64,000 nt of DNA, taken from positions 60,553 through 124,552 of the forward strand of contig JAMPAG010000002.1 of assembly GCA_023667365.1 (NCBI GenBank). The letters are read 5' to 3'. Each line of letters begins with the position of its first letter. Position 1 is the stretch's first letter. The notes beneath the pieces are model-generated. The model had not been told where the DNA came from. It saw nothing but the letters and a program-made list of their open reading frames with translations, and did no database searches. Shown piece after piece: positions 1 through 9,870 of this stretch. The position numbers and the translations under genes are program-made. The DNA is from a bacterium (GTDB taxonomy: Bacteria; Bacillota; Clostridia; Lachnospirales; Lachnospiraceae).

Positions 1-43
1 TAAAATTGATATAACTATGACATAGCGTTCGAGGGGGAAAAGC

Positions 44-3000
44 ATGGAGCAGAATGAGAGCAGGATTGTATTTGGAGAGCAGGATGAAAAACTGTTCAAG
101 CAATACTGCGAAACCTTGCGGATACTGAATGAGAGCACGGATGACTATCTGTATATCGCGAGACTGGATACAGGGCGTTTTTATTTTTGGGGAAATCTTG
201 CGGGGCGCTATCCGCTGCCGAGGAATCCGGAGAACGGTTATAGTCTGGAAGAATATTCCAAGGCGGTTTACGATCATGATGCGGCGGCATTGGAGCAGGA
301 CATCCGCTATGTATTGGAGGGCAGGCAGGACACGCATGACATGGAATACCGTCTGGTTGACCGTGAGGGGAATCAGGTATGGATCAGCTGCCGCGGTAAG
401 GTCGTGTATGATGAAGCGGGAAGACGGCTCTTTATGATGGGGCGTATTTCCGATACGGTGCTGCTCGGCAAGACGGATTCTTTGACGGCGCTGTTTAATA
501 TATCGAAATTCATGGAGGATTTTGAGGACACGCTGCGCCAGAATAAAGAGGGAACGCTTCTTGTTCTCGGCGTAGATAATTTCAAATATATCAACAAGAA
601 GTACGGCAGAGCGCACGGGAACCGTATTTTGAAAAATGTGACCGTGATGATGGAGGACTGCATTGACGATAAATTCCGTATTTACCGCTTGGACGGAGAT
701 CATTTTGCCGTCAATTTTGTCGGCTATCAGCGCGAAATGGTAGCGTCCGTTTATGAGAGCATCCGCAGACAGCTCGGCGAGGACTGTACTTTTTCTGCGG
801 GTGCCGTTACCTATCCGCTGACCGATATATCGGACGCCAATACGATCTATATGTACGCGGAGAGTACGCTTGACCGCGCGAAAAAAGCAGGAAAAAATCA
901 GCTGGTATTCTTTTCGGTGGAGGATTATACAAAGCAGTTGTATCTGATCGATCTTGCAGATGAAATGCGGCGCAGCATTCAGAATCATTGCGACGGTTTT
1001 TTCCTGTGCTATCAGCCCAAGGTCGCGGCGCAGACGATGGAGGTCGTCGGCGCGGAGGCGCTTTTGCGCTACCGCTCGGCGTATCACGGCGTTGTTCTGC
1101 CGGGTGTATTTATCAGTATTCTGGAGCAGAACGGCATGATTGTTCCTGTTGGAAACTGGGTGCTGCAGGAGGCGATGCGTCAGTGTAAGGAGTGGCGGAA
1201 GTTAAACCCGAAGTTCACCATGAGCATCAATCTTTCCTATGTGCAGCTCCAGCAAAAAGAATTGAGCGATACGATCTACGAAATGCTTGACCGGTTCCAG
1301 CTGCCGGGAGACGCGGTTGTCATGGAATTGACGGAAAGTATGCCGCTGCAGGATTTTACAAACTTTAACCAACTGTTTTATCAGTGGGGCAGGCGCGGGA
1401 TCCAGGTTTCCGTGGATGATTTCGGGACCGGATATTCAGGGTTGAGTTACCTGAAGGGACTGGCAGTTGACGAAGTGAAGATTGACAGAAGCTTTATCAG
1501 CAGCATCCAGTTGAGCGCCTACAACTACCGCCTGCTCCAGAATGTATTAGAGCTGGCGCACAGTGTGCAGATCCGTGTCTGCTGCGAGGGCGTGGAGACC
1601 GCTGACGAGATGCGCACGTTAAAAGGGCTGAGACCGGAGCTGATGCAGGGGTATTATTTCAGCAAGCCGGTCGGCGCCGAGGAGTTTGAGCGGCGCTATC
1701 TCTATGACAGCAAGGAGCAGGAGGACTGGAAAAAAGATGCGCAGACCGCATTAGAACAATCGGATAAAGCGGACAGTCTGGAATGGCGCGCAGAGGGATG
1801 TCCGGAGGATGCGTATAAGACCGTACTTGATCAGCTTGAGGAAGTCGTCTATGTCAGTGATGCGGACAGTTATGAGCTTTATTATATGAACACGGCGGCA
1901 AAACGCTTTGTCGGAATAAACGATTACGAGGGAAAGCCGTGTTATCAGGTGTGCCGTAAAGCGGATCAGCCCTGTGCGGAATGCCTGCACCGGAAACTGG
2001 ATACAACCAAATTTATGACATCCGTGTGGGACAGTCAGACGCAGGGAAAAATGTTTGTGCGGGATAAGCTCATTCACTGGAACGGAAAACCGGCACGCTT
2101 AGAGATCGCCTATGATCTGTCCGCCATGGGACAGCTGCAGGCGGAAATGGAGGCGCGGTTAGAGGTCAGCGAGCAGGCGGTCCGGAGCATTGCCGCTTTG
2201 ATCGAAAACAGGGATTTCGATACGGCGATCCGGGAATGCTTATGTGAGACAGGGACGTTTTATAAAGCGGACCGCTGCTATTTATTTTTATATTCCGAGA
2301 ATCATCATACATGGAGTAATTTATACGAATGGTGTGAAAATCAGGTAGAGAGTATGCAGGCGGAGCTGCTTTCCCTGCCGGAGGATCTGGTCGGGCCGTG
2401 GATGAAAAAGTTCGCCGCGGGCAAGGCGGAGATCGTTCCCGATATTGATGTCTATAAGGAATCTGCGCCGAAGATGTGGAAGACGCTGTATGAACAGAAT
2501 ATCCGCAGGCTCATTGTCGTACCGTTTTTGCATGGCGGAAAGGTGATCGGCTTTATCGGCGTTGATAATCCCAAAAAGAATTCTTATCACGAGGAGCTTT
2601 TGGCCCGCGTCGCGCCGATGATGGGAGCGGTGTTATTGCAAAAAGGCATGATGACGGCGGATGAAAAGGGCGATGTGATTTCCGAAACGCTAAATCTCGT
2701 GCGCGAAGCAGATATTTTGAAGGATATGCGTATCGGCATGTGGATGATCGAGACGGACACGAACGCGGACGAGAGCCGCATGTATGCCGATAAGGGCATG
2801 AAGGAGCTGCTCGGCGAGGAGGAACGGCAGGAACTGAGCGGCGAGGAGTGCTATGCGCACTGGCACGGCAATATTGTCGGCGGCTATCAGAGCTATGTCG
2901 AGGACGCCGTGCGCGATATGATGCTGACCGGAAAGATTGTGGAGCTGGAATATCCGTGGCAGCATCCGGTTTTGGGTGAGGTTCCCGTCCGATGCGTGGG

Positions 3001-4030
3001 GCGTCTGAGTAAGGCAAAGGATGGTGTTTATACTTATAAAGGATACCATCTGATCACGAAAGACATGCTTTATAAGCATCTGCCCAGAGGAGAGGCGATC
3101 AAGCGCCAGTATGTGCGGAAAGAAGATTTTTATCAGGCGATCCTTTCCGAGACGAGCGCTTATGCCGAGGTTGACATGGATACCGGTATGATGCTTTCCG
3201 GCGGCGGTTTCTGGGAGAAGTATCTGACGATCGGAAGACAGCAGCACCTGACGTTCCAGCGTATGCAGGACGCCTATGCGCGCGACGTTGTGGCGGAGGA
3301 GGATTACAAAAACTATTACAGCCATATCAACGTCGATCATGTCCGCCAGTCGTACGAGAACGGAGCCGCAACGGTCAATCTGCAGTTCCGCAGAAAAAAT
3401 GAGGATGAGTATCACTGGATGGAGCTGTTTGTCCATGCGTTTAAGGAGCCGGAGACCGGCAAGATGTACGCGCTGTATTATCTGAAAGACATCAATGACA
3501 AAAAAGTCAGACAGCTGGAAAACGAGCGCGCCGCAACGCGCGATCCGCTCACGAACGCCTTAAACCGCAAGGCGTTTGAGGAAAAAACCGTCCAATATAT
3601 GGAAGAGGACGCCAGAGAGGGAGAGTCCTGCGCATTCCTGATCTTTGATATTGACGACTTCAAGGACTTTAACGACCAATACGGACATCAGGGCGGAGAC
3701 GACGTGCTGCGCGCGTTTGTGGACATCCTGCGCGAGACGTTCCGGCGGACGGATTATATCGGGCGCTTCGGCGGCGACGAGTTTGTCGTTTTTCTCAAGA
3801 ATTATGTGTCCAGGGAAATTCTGGATCAACGGCTGGACGAGTTTCAAAAGAAACTTTCGGCGCGGAAGCCGTATGCGATTTATTGCAGTATCGGGATCGC
3901 GGTCATGAGCAAAGAAGCGTTTGATTATGAAACGTGTCTTGGAAAAGCGGACGAGGCGCTTTACGAGAGTAAAAATGCCGGAAAGAACCGGTATTCCTAC
4001 CGACAGGCAGCGGGCGGAGCGGGAATATGA
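44..4030 (+). CDS. Multidomain c-di-GMP enzyme (PAS-GGDEF*-EAL-PAS-GAF-PAS-GGDEF)
   Basis: A 1328-residue cytoplasmic protein that should both make and break cyclic di-GMP. Seen: a PAS-like N-terminus (about 25-140); a first GGDEF domain with a decayed signature (LDGDHF, 216-221), probably catalytically dead; an EAL domain (about 305-565) keeping EAL at 338-340 plus DDFGTGYS, KIDRSF, EGVET and QGYYFSKP, so phosphodiesterase activity is likely; PAS- and GAF-like sensory regions (about 600-1150); and a C-terminal GGDEF at 1243-1247 that is intact and preceded at the standard 5-residue spacing by an RRTD inhibitory site. No membrane segment is evident. The start follows a G-rich ribosome binding site (GAGGGGG). 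Having a live cyclase at one end and a live phosphodiesterase in the middle is the notable point; net direction of activity cannot be read from sequence. Confidence 0.93.
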   Translation: MEQNESRIVFGEQDEKLFKQYCETLRILNESTDDYLYIARLDTGRFYFWGNLAGRYPLPRNPENGYSLEEYSKAVYDHDAAALEQDIRYVLEGRQDTHDMEYRLVDREGNQVWISCRGKVVYDEAGRRLFMMGRISDTVLLGKTDSLTALFNISKFMEDFEDTLRQNKEGTLLVLGVDNFKYINKKYGRAHGNRILKNVTVMMEDCIDDKFRIYRLDGDHFAVNFVGYQREMVASVYESIRRQLGEDCTFSAGAVTYPLTDISDANTIYMYAESTLDRAKKAGKNQLVFFSVEDYTKQLYLIDLADEMRRSIQNHCDGFFLCYQPKVAAQTMEVVGAEALLRYRSAYHGVVLPGVFISILEQNGMIVPVGNWVLQEAMRQCKEWRKLNPKFTMSINLSYVQLQQKELSDTIYEMLDRFQLPGDAVVMELTESMPLQDFTNFNQLFYQWGRRGIQVSVDDFGTGYSGLSYLKGLAVDEVKIDRSFISSIQLSAYNYRLLQNVLELAHSVQIRVCCEGVETADEMRTLKGLRPELMQGYYFSKPVGAEEFERRYLYDSKEQEDWKKDAQTALEQSDKADSLEWRAEGCPEDAYKTVLDQLEEVVYVSDADSYELYYMNTAAKRFVGINDYEGKPCYQVCRKADQPCAECLHRKLDTTKFMTSVWDSQTQGKMFVRDKLIHWNGKPARLEIAYDLSAMGQLQAEMEARLEVSEQAVRSIAALIENRDFDTAIRECLCETGTFYKADRCYLFLYSENHHTWSNLYEWCENQVESMQAELLSLPEDLVGPWMKKFAAGKAEIVPDIDVYKESAPKMWKTLYEQNIRRLIVVPFLHGGKVIGFIGVDNPKKNSYHEELLARVAPMMGAVLLQKGMMTADEKGDVISETLNLVREADILKDMRIGMWMIETDTNADESRMYADKGMKELLGEEERQELSGEECYAHWHGNIVGGYQSYVEDAVRDMMLTGKIVELEYPWQHPVLGEVPVRCVGRLSKAKDGVYTYKGYHLITKDMLYKHLPRGEAIKRQYVRKEDFYQAILSETSAYAEVDMDTGMMLSGGGFWEKYLTIGRQQHLTFQRMQDAYARDVVAEEDYKNYYSHINVDHVRQSYENGAATVNLQFRRKNEDEYHWMELFVHAFKEPETGKMYALYYLKDINDKKVRQLENERAATRDPLTNALNRKAFEEKTVQYMEEDAREGESCAFLIFDIDDFKDFNDQYGHQGGDDVLRAFVDILRETFRRTDYIGRFGGDEFVVFLKNYVSREILDQRLDEFQKKLSARKPYAIYCSIGIAVMSKEAFDYETCLGKADEALYESKNAGKNRYSYRQAAGGAGI

Positions 4031-4127
4031 ACGGAAACGTAAGAAAATGCGGATATGCAGCCGAAGGGCATCCGCCGCGTGTCTTTGCGGATAAAGCAGG
4101 AACGAAAAATAAAAAAGGAGGACGAAG

Positions 4128-6491
4128 ATGGAGCAGGCAAAATTAAGAGAATTGATTTCCCGGATGACGTTGGAGGAAAAGGCCGGTATGTGTTCAGGCA
4201 GCGATTTCTGGCATACCAAAGCAGTGGAACGATTAGGCATTCCGGCGTATATGGTCAGCGACGGACCGCACGGACTGCGCAAGCAGGACGAGGAGGCGGA
4301 CCATCTTGGTGTGAACGAGAGTATTAAAGCAGTCTGCTTTCCGACCGCGTGTGCGACGAGCGCCTCCTTTGACAGAGAGCTGTTGGAAGAAATGGGCGGG
4401 GCGCTCGGAAAAGAATGTCAGGCGGTCGGCGTCGGCACGATCTTAGGTCCCGCCGCCAATATCAAGCGTTCACCGCTCTGCGGGCGCAATTTTGAGTATT
4501 TCAGCGAGGATCCGTATCTGGCGACGGAGATTGCCGGCGCGCATATCAAGGGGGTGCAGAGCCAGAACGTCGGTACGAGCTTAAAGCATTATCTGGCGAA
4601 CAATCAGGAGTACCGCAGGCTGACAAGCAGCTCGGAGATCGACGAGCGGGCGCTGCGCGAGATTTATCTGGCGGCGTTTGAAGGCGCGGTCAAAAAACAA
4701 AAACCGTGGACGGTCATGTGTTCTTACAACCGCGTAAACGGGCAGCATGTTGCGGACAGCAGGGAATTTTTGACGGACATTCTTCGTGACGAGTGGGGAT
4801 TCGACGGATATGTCATGAGCGACTGGGGCGCAGTCAACGACCGCGTGAAAGGACTGGAAGCGGGGCTTGAGCTGGAAATGCCGTCCTCTAAGGGTGAGAA
4901 TGATAAGCTGATTGTGGAGGCGGTAAAGAACGGAACATTAGAGGAGCGCGTACTGGATGAAGCGGTGGAGCGGATCTTAAATATCGTATACCGCTATACG
5001 GAGCAGGCAAAGCCGGATACCGTCTGGAACATGAACGCCGATCACGAATTGAGCAGAAAGATCGAGGAGGAATGCATTGTTCTTTTGAAAAATGAGCAGA
5101 TCCTGCCGCTGGAAAACCGTGGCAGCATCGCGTTTATCGGAAAGTATGCCGAGAAGCCGCGCTTTCAGGGCGGCGGAAGTTCCCACATCAACTGCTTTAA
5201 GGTGGAAAGCGCCATGGACGCGGTGAACAATCCTGCTTATGGGATCCGGGCAAATATCAGTTATGTGCAGGGCTACGAGGACGAGCAGGATGAGATTGAT
5301 AAAGATCTTGTCCGCAAGGCGGTCGTGGCGGCGTCGCAGGCGGAGACCGCCGTGATTTTTGCAGGACTGCCGGACAACTTTGAATCCGAGGGCTACGACA
5401 GAAAGCATATGTCCATGCCGCGCTGCCAGAATGATCTGATCAGCGAGGTGGCGAAGGTACAGCCGAATACGGTCGTCGTGCTGCATAACGGCTCCCCGGT
5501 GGAAATGCCGTGGATTGATCAGGTCAAAGCGGTGGTGGAAGTCTACCTTGGCGGGCAGGCGGTCGGCGGCGCGACGGTCAACGTCCTTTTTGGAAAAGTG
5601 AATCCGAGCGGCAAGCTCGCCGAGACATTCCCGCTGCGGGTGCAGGATAATCCGTCCTACCTCAATTTTCCCGGCGAAAAAAACAGGGTGCAGTACCGCG
5701 AGGGCATTTTCGTCGGCTACCGCTATTATGACAAGCGTGAAATGAAAGTCTTGTTCCCGTTTGGACACGGATTAAGCTATACGACCTTTACCTACAGCAA
5801 CCTCCGCGTAAGTGCGCGCGCGATCAGGGATACCGATACGCTGACGGTCAGCGCGGATATTAAAAATACAGGGAAAATGGCAGGAAAAGAGGCGGTGCAG
5901 CTCTATGTACGCAATCCGAAAGGCGTTGCGAACCGTCCGGTGCGGGAGCTGCGCGGCTTTACGAAAGTGTTCTTGAAGCCCGGTCAGACGAAGACCGTCA
6001 CATTTGAACTGGAAAAGCGCGCGTTTGCTTATTTTAATACCGAGATTCATGACTGGTATGTGGAAAGCGGCGATTACGGGATTGAGATCGCGGCGTCCTC
6101 GCGGGACATTCGTTTAGAGGAGACCGTTGCGGTGGAGTCCACGGGAAAACTGCCGTTTACCATCGACTTTAACACGACGTTAGACGAACTTCTGGAGCAT
6201 CCGGAAGTCCGCGAAGTCATGGAGCCGCTCTTAAAGAATTATATGCCGCAGGTCGTAAGTGCGGAAGAGGAGGCGGAGGACGACGGTTTTTCCACGGAGG
6301 CGTGGACGTCCCGCAAGGAGGAGGAACAGAAGGAGAAGTCGGCGGCGGACGAGGCGATCAACGAGGAAATGCAGAAATCCCTGATGGAGCAGACGCCGAT
6401 CCGCGGCAATTTAAGCTTCGGGGACGGTAGTCTGACGAGAGCGGCGCTTTCCGAAATGATCGAAAAGGCAAATGCCGCATTAAAGAAGTGA
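4128..6491 (+). CDS. Glycoside hydrolase family 3 beta-glucosidase-like enzyme
   Basis: A 787-residue GH3 enzyme that releases terminal beta-linked sugars from oligosaccharides or glycosides; there is no signal peptide, so it acts in the cytoplasm on imported substrate. Seen: the N-terminal barrel with the nucleophile motif VMSDWG (Asp about 232), the second domain with the likely acid/base in SEGYDR (Glu about 421), and a C-terminal fibronectin-III-like domain (from about 570). The last 120 residues form a charged, helical tail rich in Glu and Lys that is longer than in minimal GH3 enzymes. The start has a strong AAAGGAGG site. It is followed by a clear terminator, so it is either alone or cotranscribed with the c-di-GMP gene 98 bp upstream. 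The exact sugar specificity cannot be told. Confidence 0.93.
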   Translation: MEQAKLRELISRMTLEEKAGMCSGSDFWHTKAVERLGIPAYMVSDGPHGLRKQDEEADHLGVNESIKAVCFPTACATSASFDRELLEEMGGALGKECQAVGVGTILGPAANIKRSPLCGRNFEYFSEDPYLATEIAGAHIKGVQSQNVGTSLKHYLANNQEYRRLTSSSEIDERALREIYLAAFEGAVKKQKPWTVMCSYNRVNGQHVADSREFLTDILRDEWGFDGYVMSDWGAVNDRVKGLEAGLELEMPSSKGENDKLIVEAVKNGTLEERVLDEAVERILNIVYRYTEQAKPDTVWNMNADHELSRKIEEECIVLLKNEQILPLENRGSIAFIGKYAEKPRFQGGGSSHINCFKVESAMDAVNNPAYGIRANISYVQGYEDEQDEIDKDLVRKAVVAASQAETAVIFAGLPDNFESEGYDRKHMSMPRCQNDLISEVAKVQPNTVVVLHNGSPVEMPWIDQVKAVVEVYLGGQAVGGATVNVLFGKVNPSGKLAETFPLRVQDNPSYLNFPGEKNRVQYREGIFVGYRYYDKREMKVLFPFGHGLSYTTFTYSNLRVSARAIRDTDTLTVSADIKNTGKMAGKEAVQLYVRNPKGVANRPVRELRGFTKVFLKPGQTKTVTFELEKRAFAYFNTEIHDWYVESGDYGIEIAASSRDIRLEETVAVESTGKLPFTIDFNTTLDELLEHPEVREVMEPLLKNYMPQVVSAEEEAEDDGFSTEAWTSRKEEEQKEKSAADEAINEEMQKSLMEQTPIRGNLSFGDGSLTRAALSEMIEKANAALKK

Positions 6492-6531
6492 CAGAGGCTC
6501 CGATGCGGAACCGTAATTGGATAAAAGCAGG

Positions 6532-6563
6532 AAAGAGCTCCGCGTTTTCGCGGAGCTCTTTTT
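6532..6563 (+). terminator. Rho-independent terminator after the GH3 gene
   Basis: A perfect 13-bp stem (AAAGAGCTCCGCG with its complement) around a TTTT loop, running into a T tract, 40 bp after the stop codon. Confidence 0.93.
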
Positions 6564-6686
6564 GCGCGATAAGCTTAAGGAGCAAAGTGTTTCCTGACAG
6601 TTGATTTAATATCACAAAGTATCGCGCCGCTTGATTGTTTTCCGGCGGCGGATGGGGGATAATAAAAAGAAGGAGGAAAAACGGCA

Positions 6687-7811
6687 ATGAACACAGACGC
6701 ATTAAAGATCGGAGCCAATATTATGAGGCTGCGGCACGAAAGGAATATCCGGCAGGAAGAACTGGCAAATTTTGTCGGTGTGACGAAGGCGTCCGTCTCA
6801 AAGTGGGAAAACGGACAGACGCTGCCGGATGTGATGCTGCTGCCGCAGCTCGCTTCTTTTTTTGACGTCCGTATCGATGAACTGATCGGATACGAGCCGC
6901 AGCTGGCAAAGGAGCAGATACAAAAGATTTATCAGGAACTTGCCGCGGGATTTGCGACGCGTCCGTTCCGGGAGGTCATGGAGGAAAGCTGCGGTTATGT
7001 GAAACACTATTATTCCTGTTATCCGTTTTTATTTCAGATGGGAGCGCTCTGGCTGAATCACTATATGCTGGCGGATACGAAGGAGGATCAGGAGAGCGTG
7101 TTAGATGCGGCGGCGGACTTAAGCCTGCGCATTGAAAGCCGCTGCAAGGACGTCGCGCTCTGCGAGGATGCGGCGGCGCTGCGGGCGATGATTTATCTGT
7201 TGCAGGGAAAGGGCAAAGAGGTCGTAGAGCTGCTAAAGGACGTGCAGAACCCGATCCGGCTTCTGACACAGACGGATACGGTGCTGACGCAGGCCTACAT
7301 GATGATCGGGGAAATGGAGACGGCGGACAGCTATACCCAGTGCGTCATGTACAGCCATGTGCTGTCGCTGGTCGCCAACGCAGGACAGTATCTGGCGGTT
7401 CACGCAGGAGAACTACCGGTCGTAGAGGAGACGGCTGCCCGTATCGCGCAGGTGGAGAAGGCGTACGCGCTCACAAAGCTGCATCCGAATACCATGGCGC
7501 AGTTTGCGTATCAGGCGGCGATTTCCTATGCTGTCTGCGGGGAAAAAGACAAAGCGCTCGCTCAGTTGGGGCGGTATATTGACTGTGTTAAAGAGCTGTT
7601 GTCCACACCGGAGATCATGCTGCGCCAGGACGATTATTTTAACAGGTTAGGCGAATGGTTTGAGCAATTGGATAATGGCGCCCATGCGCCGCGGGACAAA
7701 AAAGTGATCACGGAGAGTCTCGCGCAGACATTGGCGCATCCGGCGTTTGCGCCGCTCGAAGGAGAGGCGGAGTTTACGCGGCTGAAAAGGCAGCTTGCTC
7801 GTATATTTTGA
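6687..7811 (+). CDS. XRE-family regulator with TPR-like C-terminal region
   Basis: A 374-residue protein with a classic XRE/Cro helix-turn-helix at residues 10-65 (RQEELANFVGVTKASVSKWE) followed by about 300 mainly helical residues with TPR-like character. Proteins of this shape in Clostridia commonly sit in front of ABC exporters and control them. Here it is the first gene of a tight run: its stop is 17 bp from the small membrane gene, which overlaps the ATPase gene, which overlaps the permease gene. The start has an AAGGAGGAAAAAC site. The effector domain's ligand is unknown; regulation of the downstream transporter is inferred from gene order only. Confidence 0.85.
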   Translation: MNTDALKIGANIMRLRHERNIRQEELANFVGVTKASVSKWENGQTLPDVMLLPQLASFFDVRIDELIGYEPQLAKEQIQKIYQELAAGFATRPFREVMEESCGYVKHYYSCYPFLFQMGALWLNHYMLADTKEDQESVLDAAADLSLRIESRCKDVALCEDAAALRAMIYLLQGKGKEVVELLKDVQNPIRLLTQTDTVLTQAYMMIGEMETADSYTQCVMYSHVLSLVANAGQYLAVHAGELPVVEETAARIAQVEKAYALTKLHPNTMAQFAYQAAISYAVCGEKDKALAQLGRYIDCVKELLSTPEIMLRQDDYFNRLGEWFEQLDNGAHAPRDKKVITESLAQTLAHPAFAPLEGEAEFTRLKRQLARIF

Positions 7812-7828
7812 AAAGAGGAGAATCACAT

Positions 7829-8041
7829 ATGAATTTAGGAATGAATTTACAGGAAATGCTTCCGTTTTTGATCCCGCTCATCATCGCGCAGTTTGCGCTG
7901 CTCGGTTTCACGTTATGGCATGTGCTGACGCACAAGGATTATAAACGCGGCAGCCGCGCGCTGTGGCTGGTCATTGTGATCGTCGGGATGGCGTTTATCG
8001 GTCCCATCGCTTACTTTTTATTCGGAAAAGAGGATGCATGA
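7829..8041 (+). CDS. Small PLDNc-like two-helix membrane protein
   Basis: About 70 residues with two transmembrane helices separated by a basic turn containing HVLTHKDYKRG, and ending FGKEDA. This is the phospholipase-D N-terminal (PLDNc) type of hairpin found in cardiolipin synthases and in small stand-alone proteins next to ABC transporters. The ATG at 7829 is chosen because GAGGAG stands 8 bp upstream; a TTG at 7808 would leave no ribosome binding site. The stop codon shares one base with the next ATG, so translation is coupled to the ATPase. Its role is unknown; it may be an accessory membrane subunit. Confidence 0.8.
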   Translation: MNLGMNLQEMLPFLIPLIIAQFALLGFTLWHVLTHKDYKRGSRALWLVIVIVGMAFIGPIAYFLFGKEDA

Positions 8042-8943
8042 TGGAGATTCTGACATTATCCCATGTGAAAAAAACATTTGGCAGCGCGGAGGTTCTGCGT
8101 GACGTGAGTATCGCGGTTCCCGAACATTCCGTGTTCGGCTTTATCGGGCAGAACGGAGCGGGAAAAACGACGACGATGAAGCTGGCGCTGGGTCTGTTAA
8201 AGCCGGATGGCGGCGACATCCGCGTCAATGGGGAGCCGGTCGTATACGGGCAGAACCGGACGAACCGCTATATCGGATATTTGCCGGATGTGCCGGAGTT
8301 TTACGGGTTTATGACACCGACGGAATATCTTGCCATGTGCGGCGAGATTACGGGTATGGGCAGGGAAGAGATCCGGCAGAAGTCCGGACAGCTTTTGAAG
8401 CTGGTCGGACTGGAGACGGCGAATAAACGGATCAAGGGATTCTCGCGCGGAATGAAGCAGCGCCTCGGAATTGCGCAGGCGCTCTTAAACAGTCCGAAAC
8501 TGCTCATTTGTGATGAGCCGACTTCGGCGCTTGATCCCGCCGGGCGAAAAGAAATCCTGGAGGTTTTGTATGCGGTCAGAGAGCGGACGACCGTTCTTTT
8601 TTCCACCCATATATTGTCCGACGTGGAGCGCATCTGCGACCGGATCGCTTTTCTGCATGGGGGAAGAATTGTGCTGAATGGAACGCTTGAGGAAATGAAG
8701 GAAAAACGAAAAGGCAGGAGCGTGGCGCTTGAATTTGTGTCCGAGGCGGAAGCGGAGCGTTTTCTGCGGCTTTATGGAAGCGGGACAAAGGAAAGCGCGC
8801 AGCGCATCGTGTTGGAAAACCGGGCGGAACAGGATACGGGGAAGCTGTGGAGCTGTCTGCAAAGCGGCGGATTTGAGCCGGAGCGGCTGGAGCGCATGGA
8901 ACCGACGCTGGAAGATCTGTTTATGGAGGTGACGGGCGGATGA
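8041..8943 (+). CDS. ABC transporter ATP-binding protein
   Basis: About 300 residues forming one nucleotide-binding domain plus a C-terminal extension. Seen: Walker A GQNGAGKTT, a signature loop FSRGMKQRLGIAQ, Walker B LLICDEPTSALDP and the switch histidine in FSTHIL. The family (CcmA/NatA type) powers ABC-2 exporters of drugs, lipids or peptides. The gene overlaps both neighbours by a few bases, and its permease follows directly. ATG 8041 is chosen over 8038, which is also possible; the longer open frame from 7963 runs inside the preceding gene and is not used. Substrate unknown. Confidence 0.92.
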   Translation: MEILTLSHVKKTFGSAEVLRDVSIAVPEHSVFGFIGQNGAGKTTTMKLALGLLKPDGGDIRVNGEPVVYGQNRTNRYIGYLPDVPEFYGFMTPTEYLAMCGEITGMGREEIRQKSGQLLKLVGLETANKRIKGFSRGMKQRLGIAQALLNSPKLLICDEPTSALDPAGRKEILEVLYAVRERTTVLFSTHILSDVERICDRIAFLHGGRIVLNGTLEEMKEKRKGRSVALEFVSEAEAERFLRLYGSGTKESAQRIVLENRAEQDTGKLWSCLQSGGFEPERLERMEPTLEDLFMEVTGG

Positions 8944-9710
8944 GGCAATGGAAGGCATTCATAAAAAAGGAAGTCCGGGAGCTGCTGCGTTCGGGGCGGC
9001 TAATGCTGCTGTTATTGTTGTTCTGCCTGTTTGGCGTAATGAATGCCGCGATCGCGAAACTTACGCCGTGGATGATGGAAATGATGTCGGAACAGATTGC
9101 GGGAAACGGCATGTCGGTGAGTATCATCGGTGTGGATGCGCTGACGGCGTGGACGCAGTTTTATAAGAACATGCCGGTCATGCTCATCGTTATGATCGTG
9201 ATGTTTGGCGGAACCATTGTGGGAGAGCTGCAAAAGGGGACATTGATTCCGATCGTGGCAAAGGGGATGCGGCGGGGAAAGATCCTTGGCGCGAAAGCGC
9301 TTGTCACCGCAGTTTTGTGGACGGGCGGATATGCGATCAGCTTTGCGGTCACTTATGCGTACAGCGCGTATTTTTGGGATAACGGCATTGCGGCGCATTT
9401 GTTTTTTGCCGCATTCTGTTTTTGGATGCTTGGCATGTGGCTGTTATCCATCATTTTTGCGGCATCCGGGTTTGCAGAGTCGGCGGCGGCGGTCATGCTT
9501 ACGGTCGGCGCGGGGTTTGTTTTGTCCTATGTGCTGACGCTTATTCCGGCGGTTAAATCTTATTCGCCCATGGCGTTGTCGGCGTCCATGGCGCTTCTTA
9601 CGGGAGAAAAGGCGCCCGCCGATCAGGCTGCGGCGCTGTGCGTGGCGGCGGGACTCTGCGTTGTCAATCTGGCGGCGGGGGTATGGTCGTTTGGCAGGAG
9701 ACGGATGTAG
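8940..9710 (+). CDS. ABC-2 type transporter permease
   Basis: A 256-residue integral membrane protein with about six transmembrane helices and a cytoplasmic N-terminus (MRQWKAFIKKEVRELLRSGR) typical of ABC-2 permeases, including the amphipathic element before helix 1. It overlaps the ATPase gene by 4 bases and closes the regulator-PLDNc-ATPase-permease operon. No substrate-defining feature is visible. The operon has no clear terminator of its own before the palindromic DNA at 9752-9849. Confidence 0.88.
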   Translation: MRQWKAFIKKEVRELLRSGRLMLLLLLFCLFGVMNAAIAKLTPWMMEMMSEQIAGNGMSVSIIGVDALTAWTQFYKNMPVMLIVMIVMFGGTIVGELQKGTLIPIVAKGMRRGKILGAKALVTAVLWTGGYAISFAVTYAYSAYFWDNGIAAHLFFAAFCFWMLGMWLLSIIFAASGFAESAAAVMLTVGAGFVLSYVLTLIPAVKSYSPMALSASMALLTGEKAPADQAAALCVAAGLCVVNLAAGVWSFGRRRM

Positions 9711-9751
9711 AGAGAAGAGCGGCGGTTTGGGGAAAATTCATAAAAGCAGAC

Positions 9752-9849
9752 GTGAAATGCTGCGCATTCCACGCTTACGCCCATCACCGAGAAGTGATTT
9801 CTATGCGTCTCCCTGTGCAGGCACGGTCGCCGCATAAAAATCACTTCTC
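9752..9849. repeat. Palindromic intergenic element, REP-like
   Basis: Two palindromes side by side. The first pairs CGTGAAATGC with GCATTCCACG around a TGC loop (9 of 10 bp). The second has 19-base arms at 9789-9807 and 9831-9849 (GAGAAGTGATTTCTATGCG, one mismatch). The 25 bases 9752-9776 recur exactly at 48433-48457, so this is a dispersed element and not a one-off terminator. Confidence 0.7.
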
Positions 9850-9870
9850 TTCTCTGTTTATCGCGCAAAA

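Noticed and set aside
2690..3436. 248-codon minus-strand frame
   Set aside because: Antisense shadow of the c-di-GMP gene caused by its codon bias.
4977..5768. 263-codon minus-strand frame
   Set aside because: Lies entirely inside the GH3 gene in an antisense frame; no ribosome binding site and no recognisable protein.
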